Below are positions 35,101-47,771 of a DNA stretch of 64,000 bases, piece after piece. The DNA is from [Mycoplasma] phocae (GTDB lineage: Bacteria; Bacillota_I; Bacilli_A; Mycoplasmatales; Metamycoplasmataceae), in the NCBI RefSeq assembly GCF_003332325.1, contig NZ_CP029295.1:1-64000 (forward strand). The letters run 5' to 3'. The notes under the pieces are model-generated. The model did not search any database, was not told where the DNA came from, and worked only from the letters and a program-made list of their open reading frames with translations. The position numbers were made by a program, and so were the translations under genes. Every line of letters starts with the position of its first letter. The stretch's first letter is position 1.

Positions 35101-38100
35101 CTGTCAAATCATAGAGCAACACTGAGCTTTATTCAATCAATTGATGAGTATCAATTAAAAATTGGGCTAGGTAAGATTATTGATAGTATTGATTTTAAAG
35201 GATTTTTAGATCCTGAATCATCTCGTAGTATTTATCAAAAATGATTACAAGCCAATGCTGCGGCTAATGTTAATATCAGCGAAGAAGACAAACAAAATAT
35301 TAGTAGTATTTTCAAAAAAATTAGTGCTGATAAAAGTAGCTCATATAACAATATTAATGAAGGATTAAAAGAATTAATTAGTAATATAAGTTTTAGTAAA
35401 TTTTCTGATTCTCTTTCAAAATTAATTAAAACTCAAAAATCAACTATTACAGCTAATAATCGAATCTACAAAGATTACCGAACTGAAATTTTATCTCAAG
35501 CTGATTATCTAGCATCATTCCTTTCATCGCTAAGTTCTGCTGGAAATGATGTTTCACACGGTAAAATTAATCAAATTCAACAAGCAATAATTAAGATCCT
35601 AAATCTTTCATCAAAAACCAAAAAAATTAGTCAAATTATTGATATTGTAATTCCTGATAGCGACCCTGATAAAATTTCAGTTTTTGACTTATTGAACATT
35701 CAAAAATTTACTTTTCCTGAAGCCAACACAAACAATATTTCAAATAACGCTTCTGAAGTTGATCCTTACGAAATTTCATTTGTTGATAGAATCATTTCAA
35801 AAACAAAAAATGCAATTAAAAATAAATCATTAATTTCATTAACCAGTGGCGAATACAAATTTATCGTCGATTATGTTTTAGCAAATAATTTTGAGCTAAG
35901 AGATCCAAATAAAATTTTAGAAAAATTAGAAGTTTATCGTTCGCTACTAACAAGAATCCACATTAAAAATTACAAATCAAATGGTGTATATAGTTTTTCT
36001 AGTGGAGATAAAGATGTTGCTTCATATGGAGATTTGGCATACCGTTCAGCAATATTTAATGATAATCCAGAAGTGAAATCAAAACACCATTCAATTTTAA
36101 AATTAGCACACTCAACATTAGAAAATCTATTTGTTTCAAAAATTATTAAAAATGATAACGATATTATTAAAAATGAATTTGTTTTATATAGTTTTTGAAT
36201 TAAATTAGCTTACTATTTAAATAAACTAGGTGATGTTGAAGAGAATATTGTTATTGATCAAGAAACTAATGAAAGATATATTCAAAAAAGCTTTAAGAAA
36301 AAATATTTAACATATGATCAAATTCGTGAAATTTTAATTTCTTTATTTGAAATTTCAAAAGATCCTGAAATTATTAAAGAAATGGCTAATTATGATGCCG
36401 TTATTAATCAAATACCTGGATTTGGATTTTTAGGTGGTAGTGATTCATTTTTAAAAATTGCTTACTCAAATGCTCATACCTCTGAAGCTAACCAAAAATT
36501 AATTCAATTAATTAATGGTAGCAGTGCATTTAGCAAATTTTTCTCAAAACTACAATCAATAAATATTTCATCTGATACAATTGGTCAAATAAAAAATATT
36601 TTATTAGCTAATTCAAATGAACTTTCATATAACTTTGGTTATATCGTTTCTGCTAATCAATTTCCAACTTTCTATTTAGAATCGCTAAAAACATTCTTAG
36701 ATTCATTTATCAAAACATCTCACACAGGCAAGCTTGCACCATTAATTGATTCTGATTATACTTTTGATATTATATATAAGCAAACTCTTGAAGCATCAAG
36801 TCTACCTTCATATTTATCTCTAATAAATGTGCCACGTAATTTATTTAATCCATTTGCTTTCATGAGTTTTCCACAAATTCTTCTATACTATTTCTTTAGT
36901 CCTAATCCAAATCAAGGTAATCTAGCCTACATTGTTACCAAAATCTTAAACAATTTACAAAATACTAAAATTGAAGATTTAAGAAATGAAATTTTAGCAA
37001 TAACAAAAACTTTTGATAGTAATAATTCACTTATTAGATCACAAAGTGATTCATCAATTGCTCTAGATTTTGCACTATTTAACCATATAATTAATTCATT
37101 TTTAAAATTAGAAGATGGATCTGATTTGAATATCTTTAATATTAATATCACTAAGATAGCAAATGATGTCTTAGATGAAATTATTGATAGTGTTACCGTT
37201 TCAAATTTAATTTCATATTCAGACTCAAGTTCATATTTTGCTAAAGTTAACTATGGTTATTTGAATTCAAATAACAAAGAAGTTTATAGGGGCAAAATTG
37301 CTGATGAATATTTAAAAAATCCTTATCTAATGCAATTATTTATTGATGGCTTAGATGAAAGATACAAAATTAGAATTAACACTCAGGAATATTTAATTAT
37401 TGGTGTTGACGGCACAGCTGATTATTTATATCCTGTTGTTAATGAGGCAAATATTCAAGTTGATACTAATACTCAAGCAATTGTTTATGTTAATGATAAA
37501 GGATTTGATAGAATTCGTTCTGCATATCCAACATTCGCGATTAAAACCTATGCTTTAATTAAATCACCAACTGATGCTAAGGGTAGATATCTAGAAAATA
37601 AATCACCAACCGAACTTAAAAACAATATTTCAGAAATTATTAATGATGTTGCGCCAGGTTCGCTTAAAAAAGTATTTCTAAGAGATGAGCAAGATAGTAT
37701 TAATCCTGAAAGATATATTAGAGTTGTCACTGTTCGTTCAATCGTATCATTGATTCAAAATATCACTATTTGATTAGTATTAATCCTAACTGTCTTAGTA
37801 GCATTCATTGTCTACTTTATTATTAAAAGATACATTGAAGCTAGAAATAAAGTTGTTGGAATTCTTCGCGCTCAAGGATATAAAACCGGTGAAATTGCTT
37901 TATCATTTTCAGTCTTTGGATGGATTCCTGCTGGAGTGGGAGGGTTATTAGGATATATCTTTGGATTTGCCTTTCAAAGGCCAGCAATGAGAATATTATC
38001 ATCATACTGGACCTTAGAGCAAAACATTATTCCATTTAGTGCTCCGGCATTATTCGGGACAATTTTGGTTCCTTTACTATTTGTCTCAATAATTATCTTT

Positions 38101-40515
38101 ATTATTACATTAATTTCAGTTAATAGAAAAGCCACTGAATTGATGAATGGATTAACAGAAGTTGCTGTTGGTAATGTGGCTAGACGGATCTCATCAATTT
38201 TCAAAAAACTGCCAATTAAAATGAGATATATTGCTTCAATGGCATTGAATAATTTTTGAAAAATGTTCTCGCTATTTCTATCATTTTCAACAACGTCATT
38301 AATTTCTATGTTCTTCCTATCATCAACAAATGTCTTTAACCGGGCTATTTCTAAAACATATGAAGATCGGCTTTATAAATTTAAATTAGATCTGGAGAGT
38401 CCAACAACTGAAGGTGGACCTTATGTAACATATGATAAAAGTGATTTAAATTCACTACTATATATTCCAAATGATTTATCTGGTGGTTCATCAGCAAATG
38501 GTAGTCAACTTGATTATAATAACCCTAACTTTTTAAGGCCAGGAGCATCATTTAATACTGATGTGGTTCAAAGGCCTTTCTCACCAACTGTTATTACTAA
38601 ATCATCACTGGATATTCTATTAGGACTATCAGTTGAATTAAGCCCATGAGATATTACTTATGCTAATATGCCAGAAACTCAACGGGCAAGAGTTTCACAA
38701 ATTTTCAAACGAATTTCATTTGAAATGCAAAAAACTCAAAACTTAATTGACATTACAAAACTAAAAAGTAATGGCGACTTTACTAACATTTCCCCTAACG
38801 TTGAATATGAAAACTTATTCGCAGTTAAAAATATTGATAAGTTTATTGAAGATTTCAAAGCTGGAAAAGCCGAAGATTTATCAAATCGTACTAGCTTCTT
38901 CTTCTTAATCGGTGGTGGTGTAAACCCTAGCTCAAATTCAAAAATTACCGAACAATTTAATTACATTGAATGAGACCCTGTTAACCAAATTTATCTAAAA
39001 CCTAGAAAAGTTGAGACTTCTCGTAATCGTGAAGAATATCGTAATTTCTTAATCAACGCTTATAACAAAGTTAATGGTATTGATTTCTTTGTTTCATTTG
39101 GCGGTATTTACTGGAATAATGCTACAAATGAAAAATACACTTATGCTTCAGGGCTAATTAATGCAAAAGAAAGTAAAATCTATGGATATTACAAGGACAG
39201 CAAATTTATTGGTCTTAAAAATTCATACGGTGAAAATCTAATTAATAAGTTATATGATTATAATTATGATTTTAATTCATCAGCTGACCAAGATATTCCC
39301 GTTATCTTAAATGAAGTAGCTTCAAGAAGACATCGTTTAAGTGTTGGCTCTAAGTTTACTTTTGATTTACTAAATCATGCTGATAGATTCAGCTATAAGG
39401 CTTTAAATCAAAAAGCACCTAAAACAAAATATAACTTTAAAGTCATTGGTATTTCTGAAACATACATTAATAGTGAATTTGTTTCAAGAAAAGATATTTT
39501 AGATCACATTTTAGGATATGATACTTTAAGCACGAGATTAAAAAATGCAAGAATTGATGAGCTAAATAATGCGATTAAATTAGATCCACAAAATCGTGAA
39601 AAATATCAATATGCATTTGATAGAAAATATGATGCCTTTAACGGAATTTTATCAAACGATAATACACCAGTTCAAACTATTGATACACTAACAACTTATT
39701 CATCAACAGGTTTTTGAGGAGCAGCAAGTAGTTTTGATATTGCTAACTATAATGACTTCGATATTTGAGAATTATTTAAGAATATTTTTATATCTGATAA
39801 ATCTAAAAAATATATTTCTGTGTTTGAACACAATGTTGATTCATACAATGAAGCTCATCCTGATGCGAAATTGAATTATTTAGATGTTTTAAAATCAAAA
39901 TTAGCAATAAATGATGATGATATTCAAAATATTATTAATTCAAAACCTGAAAACGCACTTGATAAATATAAAAACATTGCTAGAGAAACATTACTGAAAT
40001 TCTATGGAACACAACCTGAATCTATTTATGGTAAAAATGTTATGTATGGCGCTTCATTTGATGTTAATAGTAAAGACATTGAAGTTGGATTTATTTCGGA
40101 AATTTCAAAAACAGTTAACACTATTTTGGTAGCTTTAATTATTATTTCTCTAATAATATCAGTTGTTATTCTAATAGCAATTACTAATATTATGATTGCT
40201 TCAAATAAAAGAGCAATTGCGATCTTCTCAGTACTTGGTTATACTAATAAAGAAAAAATTCTTCTATTCTTCTCTAATTTCATTCCAAGTATTCTCATGG
40301 CATGTCTATTAATGATTCCCGTCACGCTATCAATAATTGGAATATTTAATGCGTTTTTAATGGTTACAAGTCAAATTGTATTACCACTAGTTCTACACAT
40401 ATCAACAATTATTTTAAGTGCAGTTATTTGCTTATCGGTATTCGCTATAACTTCAATTATTACCTGAAAGAGTTTAAATAAAGTTAAGGCTGTTGATGCC
40501 TTGAAAGGAAAATAA
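32182..40515 (+). CDS. Giant FtsX-type ABC transporter permease (2777 residues)
   Basis: One frame runs 8.3 kb, with every interruption a TGA (Trp). An N-terminal helix (about 16-35) is followed by about 1800 extracellular residues rich in Asn, Ser and Lys. An FtsX domain with three helices follows (about 1863-1980, including KVVGILRAQGYKTGEIALSF). A second anchor helix (near 2028), a 600-residue second ectodomain and a second FtsX domain (about 2640-2765, including IAIFSVLGYTNKEKILLFF) complete it. This is two MacB/LolE-like permease units in one chain, far longer than usual. The ATPase gene overlaps its stop by one base. The role may be lipoprotein or peptide handling at the surface; this is inferred. 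Confidence 0.85.
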
Positions 40516-41459
40516 TGGCTAAGGACAAAAAAATCTGAAAATCTAGAAAAAAACATCAAGACAATAATATTTCTGATTTGAATATGGTTAATATCTCACG
40601 TCATAAGAAACCATTCGAGATTAAAGATGATGATGTACTAATTAAAGTTTTAGACAATGCAACGTTAAAAAAATATCGTCAGGCGAATAATAAACCACGT
40701 AAGAAAGATGCTGATTTTGGTAAAAAAAATAGTGGTAACTATATCGTTGAAATTGAAGATGTTAAAAAAACTTATTTATCTGGAAATGTTGCCACAGATG
40801 TTCTGAAAGGGATTACCCTTCAAATAGAAAAAGGGGAAATTGCCATACTTTACGGAAAATCGGGATCAGGAAAATCAACACTGCTGAATATTTTAAGCGC
40901 ACTTGATCGTCCTACTAGTGGTTCAGTTATTGTTAATAATGTTAATTTACCTTATTTAAGTGACGCTAAACAAACTTTATTTAGAAGAGAGAATATTTCA
41001 TTTATCTTTCAAAATTACAATTTACTTCAAAATCTAAATAGTTATGATAATGTCGAAACTGGTGCATATTTGCAAAAAGATAAATCAAAACATTTAAATA
41101 TTAAACAATTATTTAAAGATTTTAATTTAGAAGATTGTATGTATAAATATCCATCACAAATGTCAGGAGGACAACAACAACGAGTTTCAATTCTTAGAGC
41201 AATTTCTAAAAACTCAGAAATCATTGTTGCTGATGAACCTACCGGGGCATTAGATGAAAAAACAGGGCTAACAGTGCTAAAAATATTGCAACAAATTAAT
41301 CGCGATTATGGGACAACGGTTATTATTGTTTCCCATGATCAGGATGTTGCTGAATTAGCTGATAAGGTTATTTATTTGGAACTTGGTCATATCAAGGAAA
41401 TCAAAAAACAAACTCGAAAATGATTAATCGAACCAATTAAAGTTAACTCTGCAACTTAA
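40515..41459 (+). CDS. ABC transporter ATP-binding protein (LolD/MacB type), partner of the giant permease
   Basis: The 314-residue protein starts at an ATG overlapping the permease stop (TAATG). About 75 basic N-terminal residues precede an ATPase with Walker A YGKSGSGKSTLL (near 115), Q-loop IFQNYNLLQN, signature MSGGQQQRVS (near 215), Walker B IIVADEP and switch His in VSHDQDVAE. The sequence YKYPSQMSGGQQQR and GxxGSGKSTLLNILSALDRPTSG mark the LolD/MacB/FtsE group. It is cotranscribed with and surely serves the permease upstream. Two TGA codons are Trp. Confidence 0.92.
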
Positions 41460-41472
41460 TAGTTAAAAATAA

Positions 41473-41499
41473 ATGTTGCCTTAATTTGGCGACATTTTA
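41473..41499 (+). terminator. Terminator after the ABC permease operon
   Basis: ATGTTGCC and GGCGACAT pair (one wobble) around TTAATTT, with a short T tail. Confidence 0.7.
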
Positions 41500-41502
41500 A
41501 TA

Positions 41503-41508
41503 TATAAT
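41503..41508 (+). promoter_or_regulatory. -10 element of the small membrane gene at 41540
   Basis: TATAAT lies 31 bases before the ATG, immediately after the preceding terminator, with AGGAGG between. Confidence 0.55.
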
Positions 41509-41539
41509 AGTAATTATCCATTAAATTTAGGAGGAATAA

Positions 41540-41893
41540 ATGCTCGAAGAAGGTTGAACCAATGCCTTGCTAATATTTGGGTTTTTTGCTTTAGCATATA
41601 CTTGAACTATTACCATTTTATTGTTTTTGAGAAAATTAAATAAAAATTGGATAATGTCAATGTTTATAACTTATGCTTTTTTAGTAACAGCAGCGATTTT
41701 AGGAATTGGCGTAAAAATCAATTTAGGTAGATCTATCGCTGATACATCATTTACAAAATACAAGTTAATGTATGCGTTCTGAATAATTTTTTCAATTCTC
41801 GCATTTTCAAATTTTACCGTTTTTACAGTAATTTATGTTTTGAGAAAGAAAAACTTATATCATTTCAGAAGACAATACACAAATATCGAATAA
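41540..41893 (+). CDS. Small three-pass membrane protein
   Basis: The ORF encodes 117 residues with a perfect AGGAGG seven bases ahead of the ATG. Three hydrophobic segments are seen (about 9-28, 39-56 and 79-100), followed by a basic tail (LRKKNLYHFRRQYTNIE). Three TGA codons are Trp, which hides it from code-11 gene callers. It has its own promoter and terminator. I recognise no family. Confidence 0.75.
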
Positions 41894-41927
41894 AAAATCG
41901 GCCATTGCAAAAGGCTGATTTTTTTTA
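41892..41927 (+). terminator. Terminator after the 41540 gene, likely bidirectional
   Basis: AATCGGCC and GGCTGATT form a stem flanked by A and T runs. It also faces the 3' end of the convergent LicD-like gene. Confidence 0.8.
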
Positions 41928-41930
41928 AGA

Positions 41931-42692
41931 TTAATTATCTTCTGATTGCTCTTCTTCATATGCCATTTCAATAATATTTTTGTGAAAGTAAGGTAGCGAA
42001 TTAGCTCTTAAATTCCGATACTCTATTCCATATAAATTTTTTAAATACTGATCATATTCATTAATGGTATAAACTTCAATATCATTTATTGTTTCTTTTT
42101 GGACATCAAAACTTAAATTAGCTAATCATTTTCGAATTGCTTTTTTTGTAATAGGATTTTCAGTTACAATAAATCCTTCATAATCTTCACTATATAAAAT
42201 GTTAGCGATATCCTTATAATTGATTGGTTTAAAAAATAATTTTAGAAATTTTGCCATTTTGATTTTGTTGCTAAATTTGGTAATATTGGTTTCGGTCCAA
42301 CTTGAAAAATAAGCAACACTACTCCTCATTTTAGTGCAATGGCTAATATATTTTTTTATATTTTTAACTTTAGTTGGAATAATTAAATTTATGTTGATAA
42401 AAGGTTGTTCTTTGTATAAATCTTGATTATCGTCTACAAATTTATTTTGTGGTGAATAGTATTCGGAGTGCATTGTTGAATCAATTAATCTATGTGGTGC
42501 TAATGCCTTAAGTTTTTCATATGATTCAAAGCTCATCATTACATCATGATGATCAGTTTGTCCATTCCAATCCTCATTGCTATATATCGATAATAAACTA
42601 AGATTATCCATGCTATATCAAATGGAATTTTCATGACAAAGATGCGCAAACTCTTTTAAAATTCGATTTTTTTCTTGAAATATTTTATTCAT
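41931..42692 (-). CDS. LicD-like nucleotidyltransferase-fold protein
   Basis: The protein has 253 residues from the ATG at 42692; TGA codons are Trp. LicD proteins attach phosphorylcholine or related groups to surface glycans and lipids. Here CHENSIWYSMDNLSLLSIYS and TDHHDVMMSFESYEKLKALA resemble the LicD N-terminal region, where an acidic metal pair normally sits in a DDDID-type motif; only HHDV remains. SSWTETNITKF and KNLYGIEYRNLRA near the C-terminus are also LicD-like. The family match is moderate, and the reduced acidic motif raises doubt about activity. Confidence 0.6.
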
Positions 42693-42782
42693 AATTATTA
42701 ATTATAGATTATTAGTTTCATTATTGCAATTACATAATTTTGAAAAATGGTAAAATATTATTTATTAATTGGAAGGAATATT

Positions 42783-44927
42783 ATGTTTAGAAAAAACAAA
42801 AAAATTGAAACAACCGAACAAAAGATTAAGAGAAAAAGAATTCTTTGAGGTACTTTTTGAGGTACTGCTCTTTCTGCTATCGTAGCAACAGGAATCGCTG
42901 TTCCTTTACTTCAAGCACAAAGATCTTTACCAAAACCTTCGCCAATTCTGCAAGAGGATTCTCAAATTTTGGACATCATTTCACCGGGAAATAAAAATAA
43001 AGTTATTAAATGAGGTGATGTTGACAAAATTCATGAAAAACTTAATGCAAGTAAAAATATTTCTGATGGAGTTGAAAGTAATCTAACTAAGTATTTATAT
43101 GAAAAAGAATATGAAGGATCACTATGATACGAAGCAGTTTATAATGCTGATAAGGCTAAGGCTGATGAAAAAACTTTTGCCTTACCATCAATTGATAAAG
43201 TTCGTCAGGAAGAAACTTCAAAGATTAATGATTTAGAAAAAAAATTCCAAGACCAATATGGATTGGAAAAATTATGAAGAGAAAAATTTTTAGAACGTAT
43301 TGCTAGCAAAGAATATGGTGAATCTAAAACTAAAGAAGCGGCAATTGAGTTTAAAGTTGTTGAGCGACTAAATGAACATGCATTTCGTAGATATAAAACT
43401 GAAGTTAATTCAGACTTTTCATACTCGGAATTAAAAACTGGTATTATCGCAAATAAAGATGTTTATTATACATACAACGGAAAAAGAGTTGACATCGCTA
43501 AAAAAGGTGAAACTATTAGATTAAGTTTTGCTGTTGAAGATGAAAATTATGTGCTTCCTAAAGAAGGCGATGTTGAAATTAAAACTAATCCTAAGGATGA
43601 AATTAAAATCCCAATGTTTGTTACCCGTTCATTTATTAAGGAATTAAAAAATCCAAGTCGTTTTATTGCACCATGAATTCAAAAGAAACAATCAATTATT
43701 TCGACACTGAGTTTATCAGCTCATCCAGATTTTAAAGATAGTAAAAATCCATGAACAGTAACTAAAGAAGAAGTAATTAAACTTTTAAAATTTTCAGCCT
43801 ACCCACAAAAAGGTGATAAAGTTAAATTAGCTTTAGGAATTGATATGTTAGGTGGCTTTGAAGGACTATCAAGTCTACTAAAAAATGAAACTGTATCAGC
43901 CGATGATGAATTAAAAGCACAAAATGACAAAAAACTAATTGAATATGTAGCTTCTGATACCAAGATGGCTGATAAATATGGATCAAAAGGATTTGAGGAC
44001 ATTACATCACATCTAAGAGCAGCCGATGCTAAAGATTACATTCCGCTACTATCATTGCTATTAGGCGATGCCGAAGAATCAAAAGGAATATTTAAATTTA
44101 AAACTGATAATGATTTATTTAAAAATCTAAAAACTAATTTAGTTAAGGTATTTGGTGATGACAAATTTACTTACCAAGGAGCAGAAAAAACTTTTAAAGA
44201 AGTGTTAAATTCACAAATGACAGAAAAAAATAAAAGTGATAATTTTGTTTCAGAATATGCTGCATACAATGACGCCATTGCTAAATTCATTAATGATATG
44301 GATGAAAAAGTCTTTGCCAAATCATTTGGTGAAGCATTTAGAAATTCATTTGGTAATACAACAAACAATTACAAGGTTTCAACTATTATAAAAGTTAACA
44401 ATCAATATGTTTTAGTTGGTGAAACTGGAATTCAAATTCAAAATCTATTTAAATTAGACAAAGAAGAAGTTATTAAGAGGTTAATTAAAAATGATTTAGC
44501 AATTAAATCAAAAGCTAAATATTCTAATAGTTTAGTTTCTGAACTATTTAATCTAACAACAATCTTCGATGAAATACTAACAAAAGATTACACAGTTAAC
44601 GATCTACTAAAACAAGATGAATTTAAAAATTACATTAAAGAACAAGAGTACAAAACTATTGACGATAAAAAGAAAAAATTTACTGACGAAGATATTGAAA
44701 AGGCATTAACATATCAAAAATCATTAAACGAAACACTAAAATTTGCGCTGATAACTGACAAGGCTAATAAAATAAAAGAGTATATTACAAAACAAATTAA
44801 TTCAAATGTATACGCTGATTATAAATTTGATGACAAAACTGGCAAATTTACTCTTGAACCACATAAAAATAAAGATATTCTTGATTATCTTTTCAACACC
44901 ATTGTTGACTTCATTAAGGATATATAA
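42783..44927 (+). CDS. P80-like membrane protein of the hit operon
   Basis: The 714-residue protein has a basic N-terminus and one signal-anchor helix (about 22-44, ILWGTFWGTALSAIVATG), followed by a long Lys/Glu-rich surface domain. In M. hominis, P80 and the lipoprotein P60 form a membrane complex and are encoded with the HIT protein HinT. The same order, P80-P60-hinT, is found here with gaps of 11 and 7 bases. Several TGA codons are Trp. Molecular function is not established. Confidence 0.8.
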
Positions 44928-44938
44928 GAAAGGTAGAA

Positions 44939-46687
44939 ATGAAAAAGAAATTAAAATTTTTACTCGGTGCTGCGCCACTTGCAACACTGCCCATTTTAGC
45001 TGTTGCCGCTTCATGTACTAACAGTACTGATAATGGTGCTAATGCTGGATATCAATCAAGAATATTAAAAGAAACAATAACAAAAAACAAAATCTTAACA
45101 AAAATTGCAGATACTTATTTAGAATCTTTTTATGAAAACGAACTTACACTAGCAAATACTGCTGAAGCCAAAAAAGATCCAATTTTGTTCTTAATGACAG
45201 ATGCAACCACATCTACTTTAAATGCCAAAACTAGAGAATTATTTAAATACTATGCAGCAATTAAATTAAAAGAAGACCCACAGTTCTTCTGGAATTTAAA
45301 ATCGCAATTTATTAATGCGAATGTCGATACAAATAATTTCGATCCAACACCATATGTAATTCCTAATGATCAACAACTTAACTTTATTTTGAAAAATTCA
45401 GAAGTTATTACAAATAGTATTAGATTAGAATTGCAAAAAATGCTTCTAGTTCAAGTCTATTTCTTAAAAGATCGAGCAGAGTATAAAAAATTAGCAAATA
45501 ATGAAAATGGTTTGGATAAATATCAACTATCATTAAAAGCCGAAATTGATAAAAAAGATACTCCAACATCAAGAAAAGATTTATATAATTCATTTAACTT
45601 TGCTGATGATAATTTATATTTAGTGAAATATTTAGTAGACAATCCAATGATTGAATCATGATCATTTACTGATGATCGTGATATGAACCTAAGGTTGGGA
45701 CAAGCAAATATTTCTACATTTGATGACTTTAATAATTTAGCAAAATATCAACCATCAGGAGTTGAACAATATGAATTCAATCCAACTGCATCAGCTAACG
45801 ATCATTTAATTATGACTGGCTCATCAGAAGGTTTTGATCTTAAAAATTTAAGAGCATATAAAGGTTTTATTAAAAATGCTACCAACGCCGGTGATTTATC
45901 AACATCTTTAACTAGCTTACAAAATGAATTATCTTCAATTTTTGGATTTGTTGATCCAAAAAACAATGTTGTTTATTCACAAGACAGCTTTAAATTTTCA
46001 AAAATACTAGCACAAGAAAAAAATAACCCAAAAATTCAAGCAACAAACGCGTTAAACGAAAAAGCTAAAACTGATAAATTAACATCATTTGATAGTGGTG
46101 ATTTTACATTTGAGGGATTAACTCAAGATTCAACAAATAAATCACTATTTACAAAACAAATTAATGTTGATAATAAAAATTACACTCTAGTATTTGAACA
46201 AAGGGGCACGATTACTTTTGATGGTCAATCTCTAACTGTTCCAATGCATTTATCGGTAAGAGAACTTCCTAATCGTCATTTTTATGAATTTAAATCAAAA
46301 CTTGAATATAATGCCGCAACAAAAACTTTTAGTGGTATGCAACAATTACCTGAGTTTAATTTAGATAAATATCCTACATCAGTTGATGTTGTAAAAGATA
46401 ATAAAATTGAAGCTCAATATGTAGTAAAAGTAGCTCCTTTATATACCAATAAAAAATTTAAAGATGCCGAGCAAAAAGATGTAGATAGAAAAGTATTTTC
46501 ATTTGACTTAACTCCATGAGCCAATGTAAGCGAGCAAACAATTATTGCTAATAATATTATTGCTGCAAACACAGCCTCATTATTTAGAGAAGCAGTGAAA
46601 TATTTTAAAGAATTAGGTTTTAGATTTGATTTAAAAAACATTAATCAAGATGTTTTAGATACTTTAAAAATAGAAGGATTAATATAA
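44939..46687 (+). CDS. P60-like surface lipoprotein of the hit operon
   Basis: The protein has 582 residues with a clear lipoprotein signal: MKKKLKFLLGAAPLATLPIL, then AVAASC with the modified Cys near residue 24. The rest is a soluble, Asn/Lys-rich extracellular domain without recognised motifs. Its position between P80 and hinT matches the M. hominis hit locus, in which P60 binds P80 and HinT. An AAAGG ribosome binding site stands before the ATG. Two TGA codons are Trp. Confidence 0.82.
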
Positions 46688-46694
46688 TATATAT

Positions 46695-47024
46695 ATGATA
46701 GAAAGAGATACATTTCAGAGAATTATTGATAGAGAAATTCCAGCAACAATTATTTACGAAGATGATAAAGTTATTGCCTTTTTAGATATTGACCCAGTTA
46801 GCAAAGGTCATTTCCTTGTAGTTCCCAAAAAATATTCAAAAAATTTATATGATATAAAAGATGAAGATTTATCTTATCTAATAAATATTACAAGACAATT
46901 AGCAGTTGAACAAACAGATAAGCTAGGAGCTTCAGGATTTAAACTAGAAATGAATAATAACGAATCAGCTGGACAATCTGTTTTTAGAACACATATTCAC
47001 ATTATTCCAAGTTATGATGAATAA
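46695..47024 (+). CDS. hinT: HIT-family nucleotide hydrolase HinT
   Basis: HinT-type enzymes hydrolyse purine nucleoside phosphoramidates. The 109-residue protein has FQRIIDREIPATIIYEDDKVIAFLDI in short pieces typical of HIT proteins, PVSKGHFLVVPKKY, and SAGQSVFRTHIHIIPSYDE. In the HxHxH triad the first His is Arg (RTHIH), while the catalytic middle His is kept. In M. hominis HinT associates with P60/P80, encoded directly upstream as here. No ribosome binding site is seen, which suggests translational coupling. Confidence 0.9.
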   Translation: MIERDTFQRIIDREIPATIIYEDDKVIAFLDIDPVSKGHFLVVPKKYSKNLYDIKDEDLSYLINITRQLAVEQTDKLGASGFKLEMNNNESAGQSVFRTHIHIIPSYDE

Positions 47025-47036
47025 CTATCATTATTA

Positions 47037-47061
47037 AAGTTGGCCACGGTGCCAACTTTTT
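47037..47061 (+). terminator. Terminator of the hit operon
   Basis: AAGTTGGC and GCCAACTT form a perfect eight-pair stem with a six-base loop and T tail. Confidence 0.9.
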
Positions 47062-47080
47062 ATAATAAAATTATTTATAT

Positions 47081-47740
47081 ATGGAATACGAAACAAGAGC
47101 AATTATTTTAAATCGACAAGATATTAATGAATATGATGAAATTATTAGTGCTCTATCAGAAAATGGTAAGATCACATTTTTTGCACCCGGTGTTAGAAAA
47201 TCCACATCAAAAAATAATTTAAATTTGCAACTATATTCATTAGTTAATTTAGAAATTATTGAAAGTAAACAAAAAAAATTAATGCCTAGATTGAAAAGAG
47301 CATCATTAATTAAACAAATTCCAATAAATATTATGTTAAAACGAGAATATGATGATATTAAATATTTTTTTAGCAAGATAACTTCATCAACTAAAGCTCT
47401 AATAATTATTGATGCCTTTTTAGAATGTATTGATTATCTTGCTGAAGCTAAGAATAAAGTTATTTCTTACTTACTTTATAAAATTATTAAAGTTGAAGGG
47501 TTAGCGCCGCGATTTGATGGTTGTGTTGAATGTCAACGCAAAGAACACTTAGTAGATTTTGAATTTCACCGTGGCGGATTTTTATGTACGTTTCATAGTC
47601 AATCATCAAAATCCATTTCTCTGCTTAGATCACTTTATTGATTGAACACGACCTATACTTCATTTAGTGATTCATGTTCATTTTATGACGCAAGTTTAAT
47701 TAGAAAAATGCTTATTCAATATTTAATTGAAGTAATTTAA
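47081..47740 (+). CDS. recO: DNA repair protein RecO
   Basis: RecO loads RecA onto single-stranded DNA together with RecR. The 219-residue protein begins with the RecO OB fold (RAIILNRQDINEYDEIISAL, then GKITFFAPGVRK). It has a helical core and a partial zinc site around FDGCVECQRKEHLVDF with later FLCTFH. One TGA is Trp. It is slightly short for the family. A TATAAT at 47061-47066 gives a transcript with only a few bases before the ATG and no ribosome binding site. Confidence 0.88.
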
Positions 47741-47771
47741 AACAACCAAACTTGTAAAAATTTGGTTGTTG
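47741..47771. terminator. Bidirectional terminator between recO and rnj
   Basis: AACAACCAAA and TTTGGTTGTT form a ten-pair stem between the two convergent stop codons. Confidence 0.8.

Noticed and set aside
32182..40515. Many separate ORFs suggesting a broken gene cluster
   Set aside because: Every piece is in the same frame and divided only by TGA, so it is one gene.
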